Positions 32,585-44,363 are shown, counted from the first letter of the stretch. The stretch: DNA of 64,000 nt from Niebla homalea (GCA_019925105.1 JAHGAU010000003.1:992001-1056000); one strand, 5' to 3'. The notes: generated by a model from the letters alone, not told the origin. Program-made: numbers and translations.

Positions 32585-33129
32585 TGAGAGCGTTATACGA
32601 AGCTCGCGTTGCTTAAACAAAGCTATCGGAAAAAGGGAAGCACAAGGCCGCGCGCGCGCGCCAGATCATTGTCAGTCCAGATCGAGCGCTATATTGCATC
32701 AGATTCGGCGTGCTTCATGGGAGCAGCTTTGTCTGCATTGGCATTAGATACCCAAGGCATCTTACAGGCGTTGGCGTTGGTCCAACAAATCTTCATTGAC
32801 CAATTTGTTGCATCATCACTGCTTCGGTTCCAGTCACGTTGCCACAAGGCCTCATTGCGCGATAATCAATATGTCCTGCCCGTCTGGTAAGTCCGTGTGT
32901 TGGTTTGGCGAATCCTTCTCGTTCATACTCATATTACATGGCTCCCCAAAGACGGTAGCAGCCCGAGGGGAAACAGGACAGCGCCACGGAAAGAGAGTAC
33001 ACAATTTCAATCATTCAACAAAGTTAAGCTTTGTACACATGGGTATCTCAAATCGACCAGACCAATCCCCAGTTCAGGGGCGTACAGATCGCACCAATAC
33101 ATGGCCATTTCCCCTTCTTACACCTTGGC
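32585..33129. other. Convergent gap with CG dinucleotide run
   Basis: 3' flanks of two convergent genes (UIM protein and SEC8). It contains a (CG)n tract near 32649-32661. No gene recognised. Confidence 0.5.
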
Positions 33130-36100
33130 TCACCGATTCCACAAGCACTCACTGAGCACCAACAGCTGATCGCTCAGATCCCTCTGACTCTTCACCTGCA
33201 CCTCCCTGATCCCACTCAGCGTTCCCTCCTTATACCACAGCTCCACCAACGTCTTCAGCTCCTCGAGGTCAAACCCTTCCAGCCCGCTTCCACCCTGATC
33301 CTTCGCCCTCGAGATGACGCTGTCGGCCCCTTCGAGGAAGAGGTCGTAGTACTGCCCGGCTCGGATGAGATCCGCGCTGCTGTCTGCGGTCGGCGAAGAG
33401 GATGAGGAGTCGATAGACTTGAGGTTCTGGGACAGGACGAGGATGTTCAGTTGCATCCTGCCGCAGCCGTGGGTGTTCATGCCCCTCTCGATGCGGGATG
33501 CTTTGGCGACTAGGTAGATGTCGATCAGCACCGCCAAGCCGGAGACGATGAAGTGGCGAGCTTGGGAAGGCAGGTGGGTCGATAGGGTGTCGACCGTCGA
33601 GAGGAGATCCGCGTTCAGGGAGAGGATGGACGGGTCGGGATCTTGTGCCGGTTGGGCGAGGAGGTAGTGCGCGGACATGGTGCGGGCGAGCATGTGGATC
33701 ACGCCGAGTCGGATGTCGAGGTGTAGGGTGAACAAGGCTGTTTTCCCCAGCTCGCGGATGGATGAGAGGATGCTGTCGAATGCGGAGGCGGTTTCCTGCG
33801 TCATGGGGAGATAGACCGGAGCGTCTTCGTTCTGGGGGTTGGTGTTGGTGAAGAGGGATAATTGACGGGCGTGGAGCGATTTCTGAGAATTGTTGCGCTT
33901 GTGCGAGGAAGCTTCGGGGACGAGCCGACGGAGGTCTTGTAAATTGCTTGCTAGCCATTGCATGCTATTGTGGATGAGGCACAGTGCTGTGACCGATCTC
34001 CGATCCGAAATTATGTCAATAGGCTCGGGCGACTTTGCATCGGTCTTTAGGAGCAGCAAGCTGACTTCCTGGTGAACAGCTGCATCGTCTGACTCGCTCG
34101 CGTGGATACTGTACATTTGCCCGCAGACGTCTCGAACGTCAGGCGAGTCTGCTAGAACTGCCGCAGGCTTTGAGCGAAGATCTCCTTCCTCCTGCATCTT
34201 GGGCCGGCGAACGAGCATCCGATACCACTCGCAGCACTTGTCATAGTAAGCTAGTATCTGGGTAATGATCAATTGGGTCGAGGTCAAGTCGGGAGGAATG
34301 GTGTCCAGAAGCTGGCAAAAGGATTTAATGAGGAAGAAGAATGTATACGAGCCCTTGAAAAGGGGCAGACTCGCATGTTTTATCCAATGCGGATCCTGTT
34401 GGAATGCCTCCAGATCGACCAAGCACTGTGTACACAACTCTGTAACGGTATCTTCAAGCTGGGGATGGAAGACGTTGATCAAGAACTCGTCAAGGAAGGA
34501 GGTTAATGTACTCATGGCGATGCCAGCATCGTGTGGTACAATATCCTTGAGTCGCTGCAGAAATGCTAACGATGGCGGAAGCAGGGAGCCAATGTTGAAG
34601 ACATTTGGGTCAACAAGCAGCTTGTGTCCTGCGGGAGGCCCATCATGACTCTGGCTTGCTGAGGTTTGGGGAACCCCTGAGCGTCTTTGAGACTTCGAGA
34701 CAAGCCCAGGGACGGACGCTTCCAGTATCTGATCCAAATCACGTTGATCCTTCGTCAGGTCGGCAGATTTGAGATCAATATCAGACAGTTTGAAAACCCG
34801 CTGCGCACGTCAGTAAATTCCACCATAACGATGGAGCCGATTCACCTTATTCTTCTCTCTATTGCTCCTTTGAAACATGTTGCCTTCTGCAGCAGGCTGT
34901 CGGCCAAGGCGATACGGTTGACTCCCGTCTGTTGCCAGATAATCGTGCAGCAGTGATCGTATCTATGACTGTCAGTTCCTGATAAGATGTCACGTTACTC
35001 CCATTGATCTGTGCTTACCTCGCTCTGATATAGCTTCCACATTTCTTGAAATCCTCGTGTGAGGTTTCGTGATTGCCCTATACCATCTCGTTTGACTATG
35101 CCCGACACTACCTCACGAACCGCCCGGTGACCCTCTGCAATAGCCTCGAACTTGGAATACAGGGTCCAGAGAAGATCATCCAGAACATCGCTACGCCCCA
35201 ACTTCCGATCCGGGACAATGGGGACTGAGCCGGCCTCGAGACCAGTGGTAGCTCGCGCACTGGAGCCATGGCGAAGATCAACCTCCATATTCGTCCTGTC
35301 CACGATGGCAAACAGCTCTATTGGTAGGCGCTGCTCCATTCGATCCACAGTCGCATCTAAATGGCCCAATCTGTTCAAAGACTCAATGAGAACGTGAATG
35401 TAGTGAAAGCTATCTGCTTCTGGATCCTGGGACATATCGTCTTCAACGGGCCTTGAAGCGTCAAGGCCGTCTAGAAAGCGGTACAAGGGTCTTCCCCAGG
35501 TATTAGGAAGTACAGCCGCCTCCTGAGCCCCTGCAGACCGATGCATCTTATCTCCAAAGTAAGGCTTCCACCTATCTTGACAGTAAGGTGATTTCAGATA
35601 AAGATGGTCGTGGAGCTCCTCTATAAGGATATCCGTCAGCGATGTCTCTTGGTTGCTGAAATATACGCGCAAGTCCGTCAAAGCCCCTATATCTTCCATC
35701 TCTGGCCTCCGAATCATTCGTAACGCGTTCTGTAATATGTCGACCGCGGGCAGAAAATGCTTGTCGGAGAGCCTCGCATCCAACTGTTCTGGTATAAGCT
35801 GGAGCTTCTCGATCTGGCCCAAGACTTGCAACATATCGTCATAGTGCTGGGAGGATGATCCTATCGCTTTGAGCTCAGGCTTGGTGACCATTAAATTTGT
35901 CTTCGCGCCATAGACTGCATCTTTTAAGGCCCTTACGCGGTTCTGCGAAGTCTGTATACTAGTCTGGATACTGTGGAATGTGCCAATAGAACTATTGAAG
36001 CCTTGATGGTGCTCATTGACGATAGCTTTCAAAGCTTTCTGCAAGTACTTGCTGGTTTTCTGGAAATCTTGATAATCATTTCCCCTGCCAAGAGAGCTGT

Positions 36101-36530
36101 AGTCCATCAATTGAAGGGCGACGTGTACAGGTACACATTCCTCCGAGGTCATGATGTCCCAACTCTCATTGATGTGAGCTAGGATATCTTCAATCTGTCT
36201 ACCCCCTGGGCCCGCGCCACGTAGCTTTGATAGATCGGCGGCCCGGCCTCCTCTATCCCGACTCCGACTAGAGCTATACTCATCGGTATCCCTTCTTCCA
36301 GAAGCAAAATGGCCGAAGCCTCCTCCAAAGTCATCTGGCGGACGACGGCGAAAGGAGGTAAGAGATTGTTGGGGCTCAGGTTCTGGTTGAGCAGAAGGTG
36401 GACCATCGTAGAAGCCTCCGTAACCCTCTGCTCTTCTTTGACGGCTTCCAGCTGGACTTTCTTCTTGGCGATCATCAGCGTAACGATTGGATCCGTAAGC
36501 CCCGTTGGTGTGACCATTACGGTAGGACAT
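33130..36530 (-). CDS. SEC8: Exocyst complex component Sec8
   Basis: Exons 36530-35019, 34962-34846 and 34800-33130, all phase 0; 1099 aa. Sec8 is one of the eight exocyst subunits tethering secretory vesicles to the plasma membrane at growing tips. The N-terminus is Arg/Gly/Ser-rich and disordered. The Sec8 exocyst domain then begins at QIEDILAHINESWDIMTSEECVPVHVALQLMD, with KALKAIVNEHHQGFNSSIGTFHSIQ as the most diagnostic block, followed by a long helical body. The middle 39-codon exon and exon 3 start (RVFKLSDIDLKSADLTKDQRDLDQIL) restore a continuous protein. No catalytic function. Confidence 0.93.
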
Positions 36531-36946
36531 ATCGGACCTGTCGAACCGTGTCCAAGGGCAGCGGTGGCATGATCAAACGGCTAGATTCCGTGCAGAAATT
36601 GAAAAACAATAATAGGCACAAAAGTAGCGGTATCATAAAGTAAGAGCCCCCGGCATGAAGAGGCTTGTTCTGGGTTGAGGTTGAAATCAATATTTAATAT
36701 AGTCAAGATCTAGACCCATCCCAGCTTTATAATGAAGAAAGGAGCGGCCCGCCTGTCGAACTCCATTTTCGTTCTAATTTTGACCACTCAAGCCACTCAT
36801 GTTTATGATTTGCGTTCCCCCCCTGACTGTACAATTACACAAATTTGTGATTCTAGACTGGCTATGAACTTGTGACTAGCAATACAATAGTATTCGGGTA
36901 TCAATCATCAAGGGTGATCATCATCCATTAGCCATGTCGCCGTGAT
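36531..36946. other. Gap between SEC8 5' end and ESS2 3' end
   Basis: Minus-strand tandem arrangement, so this holds the SEC8 promoter and ESS2 3' flank. AT-rich parts; no gene. Confidence 0.5.
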
Positions 36947-38338
36947 CTATTTGCCTGCTTTTGGCGTCATAACCTCTCTCAAACCGCTTCTCCTTGATAT
37001 CTTCGCTCCAGCTCCCCAAATGTCTTTTGGTGTGTTTACCATGGTCTTTCCACCCACCTGTCCCAGCAACCTTGCTGCAGCAGGGGTCAATCCACCTTTC
37101 TTTTCAACACGAGGGCTGCTCATGAACTTAGGGGTCACCGGAGTTTTCAGATCAAGATCGCGTTTTCTTGCTGGAACATGACGCTTACTCTTGGCAGCTT
37201 TGTCGACCATCCGGTGATGAAGTGCCTCTCTCTTGCTGCTTTCTGAGAGCTTGAACGGGTTGGGCGTGCTGTCGCCGTTCCCACCCAAAAGTCGGTCCGA
37301 ATCTGATTGAGGAGGCGGGTGTGCTTCAGGCTCTTCCGAGTCCACGAAAGCATAACCGTTGACTCTAGGCGTAGAAGCGCGTGAGAAAGTTGCTTCAGAA
37401 ACTGTGCGACGTGGCCGCCCCGCTATAGCATCTTTCACCGCCGAAAGGGACGGTGATGGAGGAATTGCTGCCGTTTCGGATGACTTGTAGGACAGACGCG
37501 TATTGTAGTAGGCAACAGCCTTGGGTGGAGCTGCTGAGGTTTCTTCGTTCCTTTGCATGACCGTTTGGACTGAATCTGGCAGTCCGTCAGGGGTGAACAT
37601 GAGGTTGTTATTGGGCTGGCCAGCCCAGGTCTCTGGCATTGCCGCTCTCGTATCTGTGGTCCTGGCCTTTACCAGTGCTTTGTCCTTATTTTCTTCCCCT
37701 GCAGCGCGTGATTCCGCCAACAGTCGTTCCCGTTTTCGATGCGCTACTTGGCGGGCAGCTGGAATCTTATTGCCAGCCCACATCCAGGCATATCTCTCCG
37801 CTTTCTTATGGTTCTGCTTATCAACCAGCTTGTAGAAGCTCTCATTATCCTCGCTTGTATACTTTCGTTGAAACGCACCCAGACTCATGTTTGTGTTTAT
37901 TCCAGACCTCGAGCGTGTGGAGTACGGCCCATGTGGAGTGTCATTTGAAACCTCGGAGCTTGGATCATCTGCTCGCCATGTTCTCGGGGTATCCTGGGCT
38001 CGTGAAACTGCTGGTGTCATCACACTTGTACCTCGTCGCCCACGTAGCCGGCGGCCATCTGGCCCAGGCGTCATTACGTCCTGAAGATTCTTTGTGGCAG
38101 ATAATATCCAGTCCTGGTCCTTTGACGCCATGGCGTCTAGATATTCCTGCTTGGACTGAGTTTCTAGAAGGCCTGGAAAGAAATCGCGTGCGATGATGTG
38201 GGATAGAGCATCCGAGTAATCATCCTCGTCTAGGATTTTGACTGGACGTTTTATCCGTTTCGAAGGTGGGGGCGGCGGCATCATCGAGGTGTCCGAAGAC
38301 CGCTTTGCCAGCCCCGAGGACGGCGAAGACGACGACAT
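36947..38338 (-). CDS. ESS2: ESS2/DGCR14 (Es2, Bis1) splicing-associated nuclear protein
   Basis: Single exon. Start placed at MSSSSPSSGLAKRSSD (38338; 463 aa), because the roughly 100 residues of open frame upstream lack family features and overlap the divergent POP8 promoter. Es2 family blocks: KRPVKILDEDDYSDALSHIIARDFFPGL near the N-terminus; MSLGAFQRKYTSEDNESFYKLVDKQNHKKAERYAWMW; NNNLMFTPDGLPD; VNGYAFVDSEEPEAHP; and the C-terminal LTPAAARLLGQV. The protein associates with the spliceosomal C complex in animals and fission yeast Bis1 is the homologue. Confidence 0.93.
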   Translation of the reverse strand: MSSSSPSSGLAKRSSDTSMMPPPPPSKRIKRPVKILDEDDYSDALSHIIARDFFPGLLETQSKQEYLDAMASKDQDWILSATKNLQDVMTPGPDGRRLRGRRGTSVMTPAVSRAQDTPRTWRADDPSSEVSNDTPHGPYSTRSRSGINTNMSLGAFQRKYTSEDNESFYKLVDKQNHKKAERYAWMWAGNKIPAARQVAHRKRERLLAESRAAGEENKDKALVKARTTDTRAAMPETWAGQPNNNLMFTPDGLPDSVQTVMQRNEETSAAPPKAVAYYNTRLSYKSSETAAIPPSPSLSAVKDAIAGRPRRTVSEATFSRASTPRVNGYAFVDSEEPEAHPPPQSDSDRLLGGNGDSTPNPFKLSESSKREALHHRMVDKAAKSKRHVPARKRDLDLKTPVTPKFMSSPRVEKKGGLTPAAARLLGQVGGKTMVNTPKDIWGAGAKISRRSGLREVMTPKAGK

Positions 38339-38593
38339 CCTCAAAGCGCGTGTAAGAAAGTCAGCGATGCTTGAAGATGTGCAGCGAATGTCAGAAATTT
38401 GGATCAAAAAGTGACGCCTTGGCCGCAATGTCCTTGTCCGAGAAGCTAGTGAGGGGCTAATGCAGCTGAACCTAAATTTACCGTATGGATAAAGATCTGT
38501 TATCGCACCAAGTCCCCAAGGGCCCGTGTTCGAGGTATCTGGCGGGGAGGAAATGATGAAAGGCTGGCAGGTCTTTGTTGGGTGATCCCTGCA
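38339..38593. promoter_or_regulatory. Compact divergent promoter ESS2 / POP8
   Basis: Only 255 bp separate the two start codons, so the two RNA-processing genes probably share promoter elements. No specific site recognised. Confidence 0.5.
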
Positions 38594-38968
38594 ATGAACA
38601 TGACTTCCATTATTGTTAGGCGAGCACCCTTCGTGTACTTTCACCTCTCTTTCGTGACCAATGATACCCTCCTCGAGAAGTCCTCGCTGGCTGAACCCGC
38701 AGTTGACATGATTACGGCGCGCACTAATCTCGATTCAGCCTTGCAGCAATACTTGGGCCTTACTGGAACAGCAATACCCATTGATCTCCTAAAGGTTGAA
38801 GGCAGAGATGTGTGGATCAGGTTACCCAAGGAAGACGCAACTGCTGTTCAAGCGTGTCTCAGTCAATGGACAGGCAGAGATGGAAGCATCGCATGGCGAA
38901 TCAAGGGCAAAGCTGATGTTTTAGGGCAGCTGGTTGCTGGAAATGGGCGATCGCACTTTGCACCTTGA
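38594..38968 (+). CDS. POP8: RNase P/MRP protein subunit Pop8
   Basis: 124 aa from ATGAACATGACTTCC; the codons upstream reach a GTG but no ATG. Pop8 is a small subunit of RNase P and RNase MRP, which process tRNA 5' ends and rRNA. Family blocks: RRAPFVYFHLSF at the N-terminus, then ARTNLDSALQQYLGLTGTAIPIDLLKVEGRDVWIRLPKEDATAV, the diagnostic segment of the fungal Pop8 alignment. The C-terminal SIAWRIKGKADVLGQL also fits. No intron needed. Confidence 0.88.
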   Translation: MNMTSIIVRRAPFVYFHLSFVTNDTLLEKSSLAEPAVDMITARTNLDSALQQYLGLTGTAIPIDLLKVEGRDVWIRLPKEDATAVQACLSQWTGRDGSIAWRIKGKADVLGQLVAGNGRSHFAP

Positions 38969-39176
38969 TGGGTCGCCCAATTTTACACTCATTTACAGAA
39001 TACAAATGGCATTGCCTTCGTGGGAGATGTTTACAGCTACACAAGTCAGATACTTTGTAAATTGCTAGGAAAGACCTGTCGCCAAAAGCCCAACATGCGA
39101 AATTTACCGCCACCACTATGCCGCTTGAACGCACGATATGCCATCTTTATAATAGCTAAAACACAGCAGCTCAGGT

Positions 39177-40757
39177 TCACATCATGGACATCAACGAGTT
39201 TTGTGCATACGCCTATATCGCGTTAGCAGTGAAGGAAGAAGGCATGGGGAGCACCGACCATCGGCTTGATATCTGGGTGGGGAACAGCATCGAACTTGTG
39301 ATAATCAAGCTTGTACTCCGGTCCGATGTTGATGTACGCGCCCTTGTTCTCCGTACTGTCGCAATACTTTGGTGCTGAAAAGACTGTGATGCACCGTCCG
39401 TCATGCTCGACTTCATAGCCTTCCATGCGAACCTCGTGGCTTCGAATGACCGCATCAAGTCCATTGGCTTCGCAGAATCGCTTCGTCACGTCTGGCCCGA
39501 ACTGCATGCCCACGCCTCGCTTGCTAGGACCGCGACCTGGATTCGGCTGCGGATCTGTCCACAGCATTTCCATCATTAGACCTTGCTGCCCGGGCTGTCG
39601 TTGCTTGTGTCTATCGAGCTTTCTCACATCGTCCAACGACGTCCTATCGTCTGAGAATAGACCGCCATGCAGGGTGAAATACTTCTTGCCGATCAGAGTG
39701 GCAAGGGGTAACGCGGAGAAAGACTCGGAAAACAGTTTGAAGGTTTTGTCGTTGTACTTGGCCTTACACTCGCCTTCAAAGCCATAGACTTTGTTCATGT
39801 CGTCGGTCTCATGGTTGCCTCGATTCAGGAAGAAGGACTTGGGATGTAGCCACTTGTACGCGTAGAGAAGCAGCACAATTTCTGTAGACCAAGAACCTCG
39901 GTCCACAAAATCGCCGTTGAAGAGATAGTAATGATCCTCAGTCGGGAAGCCATTGAGTCTGAAGAGTTCCATAAGGTCGAAGAATTGCCCATGAGTGTCA
40001 CCGCAAACGGTCAAGTAGTGCCCTTTCTGAACCTCCATCTCGACCATTGTTGGTTCCGCATAAACGATTTCATGGACCGCTCTTATTATCTGGAACACAT
40101 ACTTGCGGTGAAGTTTCTTGCCGTTCTTGAATCGCGTGATCATGTCATCCACGAAATCTTGAGTCATTCTATCTCCTAATTTGGCACCATCGTACTTGTC
40201 TTCAACAGAAATGCCATCAATGTCCAACCCTTCAAAAGCGGATGGTGGATCGGATACCTCGATCGCCTTTTCAAAAGCAATCCGCTTCACCACTTGCTCA
40301 CATTCGGCCAATCTGAGCCTGGTATCCTTATTGTTCGGCTCTATCCTGGCGGCAGTCTTGAAGTCCTTCAACGCCTCCCGAGACCTCAGTATGGCCGTAT
40401 TTGCAATGGCCCTTCGATAGAAAGCCTAAATAATTAGTCCTTTTCGACTCCCAATAGAATGGGCAAGACTACTTTTGCGTACGATGGATCCAAATCAATG
40501 GCTTTTGTAGCATCCGCAATTGCGTAGCCATACTGCTCTAATTTTATGTGCGCCTTGAGCATCGGGTTAGATACCTAAGAGAAAGATCTGACGTATGGAG
40601 TCCAACTCACCTGGCATCTGTTACAGTAGAAAATGGGATCGGAGTTGTATGCATCTATTGCTTTAGAGTAGGCATCCACGGCATTCAGCCATTCGTGCTT
40701 GGAAAATGCTTCGTTGCCTCGTTTCTTGAAGGAAAGAGCTTCTTCCGTAGCAGGCAT
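39177..40757 (-). CDS. PPT1: Serine/threonine protein phosphatase 5 (TPR-PP5)
   Basis: Exons 40757-40611, 40553-40473, 40425-39259 and 39212-39177; 476 aa. TPR repeats (FKKRGNEAFSKHEWLNAVDAYSKAI, AHIKLEQYGYAIADATKAIDLDPSYAK, AFYRRAIANTAILRSREALKDF) form an Hsp90-binding, autoinhibitory domain. A PPP-family catalytic domain follows: GDTHGQFFDL, GDFVDRGSWSTE, NRGNHETDDMN, HGG, RSHEVRMEGYE, FSAPKYCDSTENKGAY. The last 12-codon exon (AYAQNSLMSMM) was found because the continuous frame runs into an atypical end after KPM. A 46-nt intron (donor GTCGGT, branch CTAAC, acceptor TAG) restores the usual C-terminus, whose helix inhibits the enzyme at rest. Regulates Hsp90 clients. Confidence 0.94.
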
Positions 40758-41132
40758 GACCTTGAGCTTTTACGAGAATGTTATACAAAGTTCAGAAACG
40801 AGTAGGGAGTCGGGAAAACAATCTAGTCAAAATTGTGGCAATTAATATTTGTCTTGAATGACTTGTGCATGGAGATCATCAGATGATTTAATAATTTTGG
40901 CTGCCATCACGTGATCAGCTCTAGTCTTGTTCCAGTGGGTTATATAATCGATGGGTTCGATTCCTATTGGCGCTAGTTTGTGGTCAAAATGGTTAGCGGC
41001 TGATCTAGTCTGGGGCCCCACGGGTATCCATCGACTTTACAGAGTTGAGTGGGTAAACCTCGACGCTTCATGTCGCGCAAAAGAGTCACCTCTCTTTGAC
41101 CAATATTGCTTGACGTTTCTCAGCTAGCAGCC
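40758..41132. promoter_or_regulatory. Divergent promoter PPT1 / SPT4 with CACGTG palindrome
   Basis: 375 bp between divergent start codons. It contains a 10-bp perfect palindrome ATCACGTGAT at 40906-40915. Confidence 0.55.
40906..40915. promoter_or_regulatory. Candidate Cbf1/bHLH binding site (TCACGTGA)
   Basis: ATCACGTGAT is a perfect palindrome and fits the RTCACRTG consensus of Cbf1 on both strands. It lies in a short divergent promoter, where such sites act. Binding is inferred only from sequence. Confidence 0.5.
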
Positions 41133-41550
41133 ATGAGTACAGCTTTTGTGCCTGGCAACCAACAGCGATACCTACGCGCCTGCATGGTCTGCAGTATAGT
41201 CCAAACCCAGGCGGTCTGTGTCCCTCTTTGTTCCTCGCCATACTCGCTGGCTGACTTGTCTTCAGAGGTTCCTCCGTGAAGGCTGCCCCAATTGCGAATC
41301 TTTCCTAGGTCTCACAAACTCCACGGACGCGGTGCAAGAGTGCACGTCCCAGGTGTTCGAGGGGTTGATCACTGTGCAAGATACTACCGCTAGCTGGGTA
41401 GCAAAGTGGCAGAGGCTCGAGGGTTATGTTCCGGGGGTCTATGCAGTCAAGGTCGTAGGGCAGTTGCCCCCTGATGCGAAGCAATCGATAGAGGATGCAG
41501 GGGCGAGATATGTCCCTCGTGACGGTACCGCAGATGATGAGGAGGTATAA
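41133..41550 (+). CDS. SPT4: Transcription elongation factor Spt4
   Basis: Two exons, 41133-41213 and 41266-41550; 121 aa, the normal size. Spt4 pairs with Spt5 (DSIF) on elongating RNA polymerase II. It has an N-terminal zinc ribbon: CMVCSIVQT in exon 1 and [11 protein letters not shown] in exon 2 supply the four cysteines (C-x2-C ... C-x2-C). [37 protein letters not shown] is the NGN-contacting fold. The intron has a GTCTGT donor, not GTR, with branch-like GCTGAC and acceptor TTCAG. No better donor keeps the cysteine spacing. Confidence 0.93.
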
Positions 41551-41947
41551 TTTCCCCACTTGCAGATTCGAGACTGGCTGAATAAGCCACCCATTGGACG
41601 GCTGTCATACGGTGTGATATCAATCCAGGCACATTCTTAATTCCCTGGAGTATCAGCGATGATGGAAACTGCATGAGACGTCCAAAGTTATGAGCAGAAA
41701 AGAACCCACCATTCTCTATCGCATCACGTGCGACATTAACGAGTGAGGAGTGGACCGTGAGAGGGCTAAGAAGTTACAACGCCCTGTAGCTTGAGTGCAG
41801 ATGCATCTTGGCCTCAAGTGGTGAGGAACGCAGACTTCACTATGGTGTGGTATTGGGCTTCGGCCTGGAGAATTTTTGAGAGAAGGCTTTATGCGAATGA
41901 GGAACTCAAAGTTATTTACACGGTTCAATGGATCCTTAGCCACGGCC
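41551..41947. other. Convergent gap SPT4 / COQ8
   Basis: 3' flanks of two convergent genes. A second ATCACGTG word lies near 41723. No gene recognised. Confidence 0.5.
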
Positions 41948-44363
41948 TCATTTCAAGCCTGCCCTAGTGATGGCGTTCGCAAACATCTCCCGGCACTTTA
42001 CCCTGCTGCCTAATCGCGCGCACAACAGAAACGCTCCGCTTAATTTTCGATGCAAACTGTAAGTCTCCTCGGGCGGCGGGCTCAAGCGCTCTCGTACCAT
42101 GACCGGAATCAAGCCCCTCACCCTGTCCGTTATTGTCTGATCCCGAAAGTCGTATACTTCTGGCGCCGAATCTGTGAACGGCTCCGCCAAGGTCAGGACA
42201 GAATCCACATGAGCGTTGAGCATCGCTTGACTCTCATGCCCGGTCAGATACCCTAGTTCAATGGACAAATCACGAACGGCGTTTCGATCAGACCGAGAGG
42301 CTGCAAGGAGCGTCTTCATGTAGGGAATGATGAACTTGTCAGGGTAGTCTCTGGAGGCGCCAAAGTCCAGCAATTGAAGCATTTCAGTCTCCGCGTGGAA
42401 CAGGAAATTCGTCCAATTAGGATCCGTCTGCATAAACTTGAACTCGGTGATTTCCCGTAAACACAGCCGAAGGATATTGCTTCCAATCCAGTCTTTCTGT
42501 GTTTGCGTAAGATTCTGAGCTTTTGTGACCCCAATGCCGTGGCAGTATTCTGCAGTCAAGACTTGAGGGCCTGATGCCTCTTCGAAGATGGCTGGAACGT
42601 GAAAAGTCTGTGTTTCGTCGGCCAGAAGTGTCCGGAACCGGGCCCCCATATTAGCTTCACGAACGTAATCGCACTCCCAAGCAAGTTCCGTACGCATGTT
42701 GGCTATGGTCTTGTCTAGATACAAACCTTTCGGCAGGAGGCGAGACGCTGTAAGCAAAATTGCCAGATTGGAAAGATCAGAATTGATGGAAGACGCGACC
42801 CCCGGATACTGTACTTTGACGGCCACTTCCTGGTTGTTCGCTGCAAGCACCGCTTTATGGACTTGGCCAATAGATGCAGCCGCCATTGGTTTCTCGTCAA
42901 AGGAGAAAAAGAGTTCTCGCCATCCTGGGCCAAGATTGTTTGCTAAGACATTGTTTCGTTGAGAAGGGGGCATGAAGTTGGCGCTATCCTGAACCCGTTG
43001 CAAGACCTCATTGATAGGTCCAGGAAGCATTTTCGAGTCTAACAAGGTCAATGCAACGCCCTGCAACCAGAAAGCACCCATTACCTTGAAAGCTCATCAT
43101 CTGACCCAATTTGAGAGCAGCACCGCGCATTTTCGAAAGCTTGGCTACTAACCTCTCCATATTTGCAGCGCTCAGCACCAGTGAGCCTCCAGGGATTGCT
43201 TGGGATCCAGTAGCACGGCGGAAGCCTTCGCCAATGGCACCGAAAGCCATTGATGTTGCCAGACCCCCATATTGCCACAGTCTACTGAATCGAGATGACG
43301 GAACTCGAGATTCACGCATCTCATATGATCGTTGCGACTGGCCGTTTTCTGCAGGAAAAGGGATTCCGCTAGACGACCGCTATCACTCCATCAGCTGAAG
43401 AATCAACTATTTCTTCATGTCGAGGCTTACTGTGGCGGTAGGACCAGACGTGAGGCCAGTATCATCGGCAATGGCATCAGCTAGCTGGTGAATGTCTTGG
43501 TTATTTGCATTGATTGGCTGTGCAACAGATTCCTGCTGTGATAATTTGCTTTGCTCCTTCAGCGGCAAATTATTAATTGACTGGTGCCCATCCTTTGGCG
43601 ATCCGTAGCTTTTGTCCCTTCTACGTAAAAGATCGGCTACTTTGTGAGACTGGAAAAGTCCAGCATAGGTCTTCTCGGGAAGCTGTTCGTCGGTGAGGTG
43701 CTCATCCTTGGCCTTGCTGGTATCCGGAGAGTAGAACACGTCTGGGTTCATATGTTTGTTGGGAAAACTTTCAGCTTCGCCTTGCTTGTTTGTAGTATTC
43801 TTGGGCAATTTGACTCGAGGTAAAGCTGACAGGGTTTGGCCATTCATCTTGGGTACATCATAGAAGACATCCTGCCCTTGGTCGACACGTAACACCTCGT
43901 CTTCAGTCTGCGAGAGCTCGCTTGAAGACGCATTGGATAGCTCTGCGGTCTTAGATGGAATCTGCGCCTCTGCTTGTCGCTGCAGCTTCCTTGCTCGATC
44001 TGATGACAAATTACCTGAAAGTTCTTGGCCCCTTGACTCAGTCGATATCTCAGTGGCATTTTCTATACTTGCCTGGGGTACTGGCGTGCCGTAAGGTCGA
44101 CGCGACGCCTCTGTCTTCGCTTCCTCTGTATATATTGGTGGTGAGGCTTCTTGAGAGTTCACTTCAGTTAATCGTTGTGAAAGAGCAGAGGCTGCCTTGA
44201 ATGTCTCTGTCAATCTAGAAGTCTGGTATCTGACTGCGCGTGGAAATGAAGAGAGCCTGCTATAGACATCCATTTGCCTCTTGCACAGCGCGCCATGTTT
44301 AGCAGCAACATTTCGAGAAGCTCTAAATATCGCTGCTATATCTAGTAGCCTCCTGCCGGACAT
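41948..44363 (-). CDS. COQ8: Atypical kinase Coq8 (ABC1/ADCK/UbiB family), mitochondrial
   Basis: Exons 44363-43431, 43337-43085 and 43038-41948; 758 aa. Coq8 is an ATPase/atypical kinase of the inner mitochondrial membrane needed for coenzyme Q complex assembly. A long presequence-plus-linker of about 310 residues (only exon 1) precedes the conserved part starting YEMRESRVPSSRFSRLWQYGGLA. Family motifs: KxGQ as ALKLGQMMSFQD (completed across intron 2), the Ala-rich loop PMAAASIGQVH, VKVQYPGV (Lys), ELAWECDYVREA, NWTNFLF, and LLDFGASRDY (DFG). Exon 1 to 2 splicing is less certain: GTAAGC donor with acceptor CCAG at 43338 keeps frame. A donor GTCCTA with the acceptor 11 nt upstream would also work. 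Confidence 0.9.

Noticed and set aside
40930..40985. Possible tRNA (GGTTCGATTCC T-loop-like word)
   Set aside because: No matching acceptor stem or anticodon arm could be drawn upstream; only the T-loop word fits.
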